In this document: positions 20,680-25,426 of the stretch, piece after piece
Layout of the letters: each line of letters begins with the position of its first letter
Numbering within the stretch: position 1 is the first letter of the stretch
Assembly: GCA_902462035.1 (NCBI GenBank)
Contig: CABQAC010000003.1
Span: 1 to 25,426 of the forward strand
Source: an uncultured Eubacteriales bacterium
Lineage (GTDB): Bacteria > Bacillota > Clostridia > Oscillospirales > Acutalibacteraceae
DNA length: 25,426 bases
Reading direction: 5' to 3'
The notes under the pieces: generated by a model
What the model was told of the DNA's origin: nothing
The model's database searches: none
The model's input: the letters and a program-made list of their open reading frames with translations, nothing else
Made by a program: the position numbers and the translations under genes

Positions 20680-22503
20680 TTACGGCTTTTCGTCCCACAA
20701 CGGGATATACATGTTTTCTTCCAGCTCCTCACGGGGCAGGAAGGGGGCCAAGTCCTCCAATGGCGCGGAAACCATGGTGCCGTCTTCCAGCCGCTTTGAG
20801 GCGGATTTGGGCTCAAAGGGCTGATCGATGGTCACAAAAATCTCGCAGATGACCGGGCCTTCACAGGCCGCTACCTGGTCGATGGTCTGGTCCAGCGTAT
20901 CGTGGCTGTCACACCGGAAGTAGGGGTAACCGTAAGCCAACGCCAGCTTGGATAAATCCGGGAAGCTCAAGTCCCCGCTGTCCGCGCCGATTCCCACCAG
21001 CGGCTCGCCAAAAAAGTTTTTTTGCGTTTGCCGGATGGAGTGGTAACCGCTGTTGTTGATAACGTACAGCTTAATAGGCAGACGGTGATGAATGATGGTT
21101 TGCAGTTCCTGCAGATTCATCTGCATGCTGCCGTCCCCGGTAATACAAACGATTTCCTCGCGCCCGGCAGCAATACACGCGCCAATGGCCGCAGGCAGGT
21201 CGTAACCCATGGAAGCGATGGCGGAATTTATCAAAAAGCGCTGCCCGCGTTTGATGGTATAGCCGTGGCTGCCCACCACGCAGGCCGATCCATTGCCCAC
21301 CACGGTGATGGTATTCTCCGGCAGGCTTTTGCTCAGCCGGTCGATAAAATGGTACACATTGACCCGCTCGGCGGAAACCGCGTGTTTTTTCTGGATGACC
21401 GGGTACTTTTCGCGCCAGGTCCGACATTGCTTGATCCAGTCCTCTCCTTGGAACAGCATCTCGTTTCGCTTGATTTTTTCGTCGATTAATTGGAGCAGAT
21501 CCCGCGCGTCCGCGTGGACCGGCAGATCGATACGGACAGTGGGCTTTTTCAGCTCCGCCTCGTCAATATCGTTGACGATGGTATAGGCGGCACGCGCCCA
21601 GGACGCATGGTGATACCCCACCTGGCGGATGCTCAGGCGGCTTCCGATGGAAAAAACCAGGTCGCTGTTCTGTACGGCGAAATTGCCGGGCCGGTCCCCC
21701 ATGATGCCGCCGCGGCCCGCATACAGGGGGTGGTTGTCCTCTATTGCGTCAATGCTGTCCCAGCAGGTGACAACCGGGATATTCAGCTTATCCACCACAC
21801 GGCGGAAGTCGTCATATCCGCCGGAAAGGCGGATGCCGTTGCCCGCGTACAGCACAGGACGTTTGGACTGCCGGATTTTTTCGAGAATGGTGTCCACCAG
21901 TTCATCCGATACCGGCAGCGGCAGCGTGCGGTCATACTCCAATGGGTCGTATCCCGCCAGTCCATCGGCTTCCACATACCCCCCCTGGACGTTCAGCGGA
22001 ATATCCAGCCAGCAGGGACCGGGCCGGCCATGCCGCGCGATATAAAGCGCTTTTTCCAAGCAGTACCGAATCCGGGCCGGATCGACGACCATTTCGCAGT
22101 ATTTTGTCATGCACGAAACCGCTTTGGTAATATCAAACTCCTGATCGCCCAAAGCGCGCAGCGGCAAGCCGGTGCTGCGCGCGGTGGTGTCGTACCGCAC
22201 CTGGCCGGACAGCACCAGCATCGGAATAGAATCGAGATAGCCGCCCACCACGCCGGTGATGGCGTTGGTGCCGCCGGGTCCGGTGGTAACGCAAACCGCC
22301 GCAATCCGGTTTTCCACGCGGGCATAGCTTTCCGCCGCAATGGCGCAGGCCTGCTCGTGGTGGTTATACGTGCAGGTCAGCCCTTCCTTGTGGCCCAACG
22401 CATCATTTAAATGCATGGCGCCGCCGCCGGTAACGGAAAATACGTCGGTAATACCGTTCTCCACCAGGAAATCGGCAATATAATCGGCAACTCGAATTTT
22501 CAA
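20680..22503 (-). CDS. Thiamine-diphosphate enzyme, YerE-like (sugar branching) candidate
   Basis: Enzyme of the acetolactate synthase superfamily, 607 residues. The N-terminal pyrimidine-binding domain has the activating Glu near 50 in YNHHEQACAIAAE and GPGGTNAITGV. A middle domain (about 195-345) follows. The C-terminal domain carries the thiamine diphosphate motif ITGDGSMQMN...VINNSGY (near 454-487). Genuine acetolactate synthase genes lie in amino acid operons; this one lies between glycan genes and in an operon with rfbH. This matches YerE, which couples pyruvate-derived acetaldehyde to C4 of CDP-3,6-dideoxy-4-ketoglucose. The start is TTG at 22503, 8 nt after GGAGG; a GTG at 22509 is too close to that site. 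Other carboligases of surface sugars are possible. Confidence 0.85.
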   Translation of the reverse strand: MKIRVADYIADFLVENGITDVFSVTGGGAMHLNDALGHKEGLTCTYNHHEQACAIAAESYARVENRIAAVCVTTGPGGTNAITGVVGGYLDSIPMLVLSGQVRYDTTARSTGLPLRALGDQEFDITKAVSCMTKYCEMVVDPARIRYCLEKALYIARHGRPGPCWLDIPLNVQGGYVEADGLAGYDPLEYDRTLPLPVSDELVDTILEKIRQSKRPVLYAGNGIRLSGGYDDFRRVVDKLNIPVVTCWDSIDAIEDNHPLYAGRGGIMGDRPGNFAVQNSDLVFSIGSRLSIRQVGYHHASWARAAYTIVNDIDEAELKKPTVRIDLPVHADARDLLQLIDEKIKRNEMLFQGEDWIKQCRTWREKYPVIQKKHAVSAERVNVYHFIDRLSKSLPENTITVVGNGSACVVGSHGYTIKRGQRFLINSAIASMGYDLPAAIGACIAAGREEIVCITGDGSMQMNLQELQTIIHHRLPIKLYVINNSGYHSIRQTQKNFFGEPLVGIGADSGDLSFPDLSKLALAYGYPYFRCDSHDTLDQTIDQVAACEGPVICEIFVTIDQPFEPKSASKRLEDGTMVSAPLEDLAPFLPREELEENMYIPLWDEKP

Positions 22504-22548
22504 AAGCACTGCCTCCTTGTTCTTTGGCCGGTAGGCCGTTTCATATTG

Positions 22549-23841
22549 TTACACCTGCGCGTCAACCGCGGCAGGTTTTGCTTTCTCCTTTTTTCGTCCA
22601 ACCATATTTCGAAAGAAAATTACCATCCGGTATACCGCCTCCGCAGTCAAAATCACCCACAGAAGCGATGCGCCAACATTCATCATCAGATTGGTAAGCG
22701 ATAGAAAAGAGATTCCCTTCAAAAAGAAGTTGAATTGGCAGGGATTCAGTATCATCACAAAAAGGAGCATGTATCCGTAATCCGTCCATTTTCGCCGTGA
22801 CTCATTTAAAAAGAACAGTAGGCCCACAAACAAATAAAGGCCGACATATTTCGGATTATTTGCCGGGAAGATCATAATTGCGAGCAACAGCTGCGTGACC
22901 ATTTTCCAATGGTTTTTATGCGCCCAAAAGGTCAGCGGCGTCAGTATCGTCAGCAATAGGGTCCCCGCTTTCATCAACGATAAAACCCAGGACCACCGGT
23001 ATTGCATCACAGGAATGAATAATTGGTAACCAAACCGGCTTAACTCCAGGGAACACGTTCTAGGGTCGCCATAGATCTTGGAATTGAGATTCGCATTGGC
23101 AAGTAATTGCGGAAGATTGGCCAAACCACCCTCCACGAAGAAAAAGGGAACAAAAACCGCGAGCACGCCGTAACCCGCCAGGCAAAAGGCCTCCCGGAAG
23201 CGCTTTTGGCGCAGGACCAGCAGACCCAGTAACGCGGGATAAACTTTTAGGGATGCCGCCAATGCCAGCGCTATATACGATAAATGCCTTACCCACCGGT
23301 TTTCCGATCGGTACCCCATTAAGAAAAAATTGCATAACACTACCGTCAGCAAAACAATATTGCCTCTTTCCAGGGAAAACAACATAATACCCGACAACAT
23401 CAGCGCAACAGCGGTAAAAAACTTTGTTGCAGTATTACCCTTTATCAAATGATAGAACTGGAAAAACAATATAGCGGCCCAGCTAAAAATAATGCAAAAA
23501 GCCCCAAAAAGCGATCGAGCGCTTACGGTATTCCAAAAATATCTGCCGCCGGTCACTTCCACTAGGTTGCCTAAAAATTGGAAGATCAAATAAGCAAGCG
23601 GCGGATACGCCCGCTCCGGGCTCAGTCGTTCCCCGGCATGGAAAAGATAAGGGTCTCCGTCCCTGGACATTGAAATTACATTAAAATAATCTGCAAACAG
23701 GTCGTTAACATTGGCAAAAAAAGTCGCGTTCTGAATGGTTCTGCCAAACGCCAATCCAAAGAAAAAGACAGAAAACAGCAACAGCATTAAAAAAATAAAA
23801 ACGTTTTTGACCGTGAAATATTCTCTAAAATCCTTGCGCAA
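22549..23841 (-). CDS. GT87-type polytopic membrane glycosyltransferase
   Basis: Integral membrane protein, 430 residues with about 10 hydrophobic segments, of the DUF2029/GT87 type. These enzymes add sugars from a polyprenyl-phosphate donor on the outer face of the membrane. Indicative blocks are an early extracytoplasmic acidic stretch (DLFADYFN), YPPLAYLIF after the first long loop, SLERGNIVLLTVVLCNF, and ASLKVYPALLGLLVLRQKR. The C-terminal end is basic (GRKKEKAKP), so probably cytoplasmic. The start is TTG at 23841 with AGGAGG 7 nt upstream. It lies 11 nt past the DPM1-like gene and 45 nt before the next gene. Acceptor and sugar are unknown. Confidence 0.83.
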   Translation of the reverse strand: MRKDFREYFTVKNVFIFLMLLLFSVFFFGLAFGRTIQNATFFANVNDLFADYFNVISMSRDGDPYLFHAGERLSPERAYPPLAYLIFQFLGNLVEVTGGRYFWNTVSARSLFGAFCIIFSWAAILFFQFYHLIKGNTATKFFTAVALMLSGIMLFSLERGNIVLLTVVLCNFFLMGYRSENRWVRHLSYIALALAASLKVYPALLGLLVLRQKRFREAFCLAGYGVLAVFVPFFFVEGGLANLPQLLANANLNSKIYGDPRTCSLELSRFGYQLFIPVMQYRWSWVLSLMKAGTLLLTILTPLTFWAHKNHWKMVTQLLLAIMIFPANNPKYVGLYLFVGLLFFLNESRRKWTDYGYMLLFVMILNPCQFNFFLKGISFLSLTNLMMNVGASLLWVILTAEAVYRMVIFFRNMVGRKKEKAKPAAVDAQV

Positions 23842-23852
23842 TACAAGTCCTC

Positions 23853-24548
23853 CTAACCCTTCACCCGCATGCCGATTAGACGGAATACCGTCGATATGTA
23901 ACCGCAGATAAATTTGAATAACTGGCGTTTTGATTCTCCAAACATACGCTTGTTAAATTCGATCGGGACCTCGCCAATGGTAAAGGAGGGATTGTTCAGC
24001 CTCAGCCGTAGAATAACCTCCTGCAACACCTCGTAATTAGTACGTGTCAGTTGCACCGCCTTCAATTGTTTGGCATCGTACAAACGATAACTGGTCGAAA
24101 TATCACGTGCTTTAACGCCCACCACCATCCGCATGACGCCGTTGAGCAACTTGCTCATCATAATAGAGCTTTTGGCATCGTTGGTTTTGCCGCCTTCCAC
24201 ATACCGGGAACCGATGACCATGTCATATCCTTCATCAAATTTACGATGCAATGCGGGAATATCCTTGGGGTTATGCGATCCGTCGGCATCGAGTACTAAA
24301 ATACGCTCCTTTTCTGCAGCACGAATACCTGTGCGGAACGCACCGGCGTAATGGGGTTCTTCCTGGGGTAAATATCGTGCGCCGTTCGCTTGGCAAACTT
24401 CCTCCGTATTGTCGGTAGGTTGCGCTGAATCGATAACCAAAATTTCGAAATCCAGCTCCATTTTCTCGAGAATATTTTGAATTTGCGGAAGAAGAATTCT
24501 TAGATTTTCCGCTTCGTTGTAAGCTAATAACACGACGCTGGTAGACAT
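23853..24548 (-). CDS. DPM1-like glycosyltransferase (GT2)
   Basis: Soluble or peripheral polyprenyl-phosphate glycosyltransferase, 231 residues. The GT-A fold starts SVVLLAYNEAENLRILLPQI; LVIDSAQPTD and the catalytic LDADGSHNP (acidic triad near 85-90) follow, then IGSRYVEGG and ISTSYRLYD. No membrane helices follow, as in the short DPM1 type. The ATG at 24548 is preferred because family members begin just before VVLLAYNE; the ribosome binding site is weak (AAAGGATG). A longer frame to 24608 is open. It is preceded by a GtrA-like gene, as is common. It probably supplies lipid-linked sugar to the GT87 protein. Confidence 0.88.
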   Translation of the reverse strand: MSTSVVLLAYNEAENLRILLPQIQNILEKMELDFEILVIDSAQPTDNTEEVCQANGARYLPQEEPHYAGAFRTGIRAAEKERILVLDADGSHNPKDIPALHRKFDEGYDMVIGSRYVEGGKTNDAKSSIMMSKLLNGVMRMVVGVKARDISTSYRLYDAKQLKAVQLTRTNYEVLQEVILRLRLNNPSFTIGEVPIEFNKRMFGESKRQLFKFICGYISTVFRLIGMRVKG

Positions 24549-24613
24549 GTGCCCAACATCCTTTCTACCTTGAAGATCAATTTGAGGAACGGCTATGCAC
24601 CCATTCAATAATA

Positions 24614-25051
24614 TTATTTTTTAAACGCCCAAAATTTATTTAACAGGAAATTCAACGGGATGGTAATCAGCAAATTGATAATAGGCGCGATCAGTTCGGA
24701 CACGCTCCAAAGCTCGACTTCCAGGTACAGCAGCACCGTGGTCAGCAAAAAGGTGGCGCCATAGGTCATGTACGTTTTAAGCAGCCGCTTAAGAATGCTT
24801 TTCAGATCGCTGTGTTCCGATTGAAACACATACTTGTTGTTCCAGAAGAAAGCGTTCAGCACGCTGACGACCCAGCCGGCCACCTGCCCCCACATGTAGA
24901 GGTCCGCGCTGATAAAAACAAAAATATAGTAAATCCCCAGCGAAATTAGAGTATTGGACACCCCTACGATACTGAACTTGATGAACTGCCACAGCACTCG
25001 AAAAAATTCTTCCCGATTGTGGATGCCAAATTTAGCAAGTAGCTTTTTCAA
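24614..25051 (-). CDS. GtrA-like membrane protein
   Basis: Small integral membrane protein of the GtrA family, 145 residues with four hydrophobic helices. FIKFSIVGVSNTLISLGIYYIF is the first helix and family signature, and the end reads NFLLNKFWAFKK, also typical. Such proteins are thought to flip polyprenyl-phosphate sugars to the outer face of the membrane. The TTG at 25051 overlaps the stop of the RfbH-like gene as TTGA, with GGGAGG about 10 nt upstream. Two GT2 partners are encoded in the same operon, so it may serve either. Confidence 0.88.
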   Translation of the reverse strand: MKKLLAKFGIHNREEFFRVLWQFIKFSIVGVSNTLISLGIYYIFVFISADLYMWGQVAGWVVSVLNAFFWNNKYVFQSEHSDLKSILKRLLKTYMTYGATFLLTTVLLYLEVELWSVSELIAPIINLLITIPLNFLLNKFWAFKK

Positions 25052-25426
25052 AGTTCCACGGCCTCCCGGATGGTCTTTGCCATATAATCGATCATTTCGT
25101 CGCTCATGCCGGGGTACAGCCCAACCCAAAACGTATCGTTCATAATCCGGTCGGTGTTCTTCAGTTCGCCCACCACGCGGTATCCCTTGCCGCTGGCGCG
25201 CATTTCGTCAAAGCAGGGGTGTTTGGTCAGATTACCCGCGAACAGCATCCGTGTCTGCACACCCTTGCTTTCGATATACGGCACCACCTTGTTGCGGTCC
25301 ACGCCATCCCGGCAGGTAATCAAAAATCCAAACCAGCTCGGACTGGAATGCGGCGCGGGCTCGGGCAGAATCAGCTGATCCTCCACCCCGCGCAGGGCGT
25401 CTTTCAGCCGGTCAAAATTATGGCGG
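25048..25426 (-). CDS. rfbH: RfbH-like CDP-4-keto-6-deoxyglucose 3-dehydrase (C-terminal part)
   Basis: Only the last 125 residues are in the window; the frame is open to the edge. RfbH (E1 of the 3,6-dideoxyhexose pathway) is a DegT-type pyridoxamine-phosphate, iron-sulfur enzyme that removes the C3 hydroxyl from CDP-4-keto-6-deoxyglucose. The visible part starts RHNFDRL and continues with LILPEPAPHSSPSWFGFLIT, VQTRMLFAGNLTKHP, and YRVVGELKNTDRIMNDTFWVGLYPG, all of which match the C-terminus of RfbH as I know it and not the generic DegT aminotransferases. The catalytic His that replaces Lys lies outside the window. It is coupled to the GtrA gene by stop/start overlap. It anchors the sugar prediction for the whole operon. 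Confidence 0.9.
   Translation of the reverse strand, partial: RHNFDRLKDALRGVEDQLILPEPAPHSSPSWFGFLITCRDGVDRNKVVPYIESKGVQTRMLFAGNLTKHPCFDEMRASGKGYRVVGELKNTDRIMNDTFWVGLYPGMSDEMIDYMAKTIREAVEL

Noticed and set aside
20680..22503. Housekeeping acetolactate synthase (ilvB)
   Set aside because: The fold fits, but there is no ilvN/ilvC neighbour and the gene is embedded in a glycan operon with rfbH.

Overview
The window looks like chromosome of a Gram-positive, anaerobe-type Bacillota, probably a gut clostridium of the Oscillospiraceae/Ruminococcaceae type. Reasons: an AgrC/AgrA-style two-component pair, strong GGAGG ribosome binding sites often paired with TTG or GTG starts, a large serine recombinase, a MobV relaxase with the usual partners of Firmicutes mobilizable elements, and a FatA-type acyl-ACP thioesterase. 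The taxon is an inference from gene style, not from a marker gene.

Layout. (1) 1-2204: an AgrC-like sensor kinase and a LytTR response regulator on the minus strand, with their own promoter and terminator and no agrB or agrD beside them. (2) About 2.5-15.1 kb: an integrative mobilizable element. Its left end has a minus-strand operon of XRE repressor, small unknown protein and large serine recombinase. A palindrome-rich block lies in the recombinase 3' end. To the right of the repressor is an origin-of-transfer-like region of the pMV158/MobV type. Its right end carries plus-strand genes for a sigma-like regulator, a cysteine-rich VLP protein, a MobV relaxase and a small unknown protein, closed by a strong terminator next to tRNA-Leu(CAA). 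(3) Inside the element, 5459-12065: a six-gene minus-strand defence cargo packed with overlaps or gaps of 26 nt or less. Order of transcription: small HTH protein, cytosine-5 methyltransferase, DUF4928 protein (predicted restriction enzyme), Vsr-type endonuclease, second cytosine-5 methyltransferase, and a UvrD-like helicase fused to a PD-(D/E)XK nuclease with a four-cysteine cluster. The operon promoter has an inverted repeat inside its spacer, as expected if the HTH protein is a controller.

(4) 15.1-18.7 kb: core-type genes. tRNA-Leu is followed by divergently transcribed pyrB with an unusual C-terminal zinc tail taken from PyrI, a flavodoxin-fold oxidoreductase, yebC, and the thioesterase. 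An 18-bp-stem bidirectional terminator ends the thioesterase and the facing operon. (5) 18.7-25.4 kb: a minus-strand cell-surface glycan operon. Transcription order: RfbH-like CDP-4-keto-6-deoxyglucose 3-dehydrase (cut by the window edge), GtrA-like flippase, DPM1-like glycosyltransferase, GT87-type membrane glycosyltransferase, thiamine-diphosphate enzyme, NAD-dependent epimerase/reductase, GtrB-like glycosyltransferase. RfbH plus the thiamine-diphosphate enzyme plus a short-chain reductase is the enzyme set used to build yersiniose-type branched dideoxysugars, so this locus may make a branched 3,6-dideoxysugar.

Most worth following up: the compact methyltransferase/Vsr/DUF4928/helicase-nuclease operon, the likely branched-sugar pathway, the MobV oriT separated from its relaxase by defence cargo, and the PyrB-zinc tail fusion. 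All family calls were made by eye from motifs; no database search was run.
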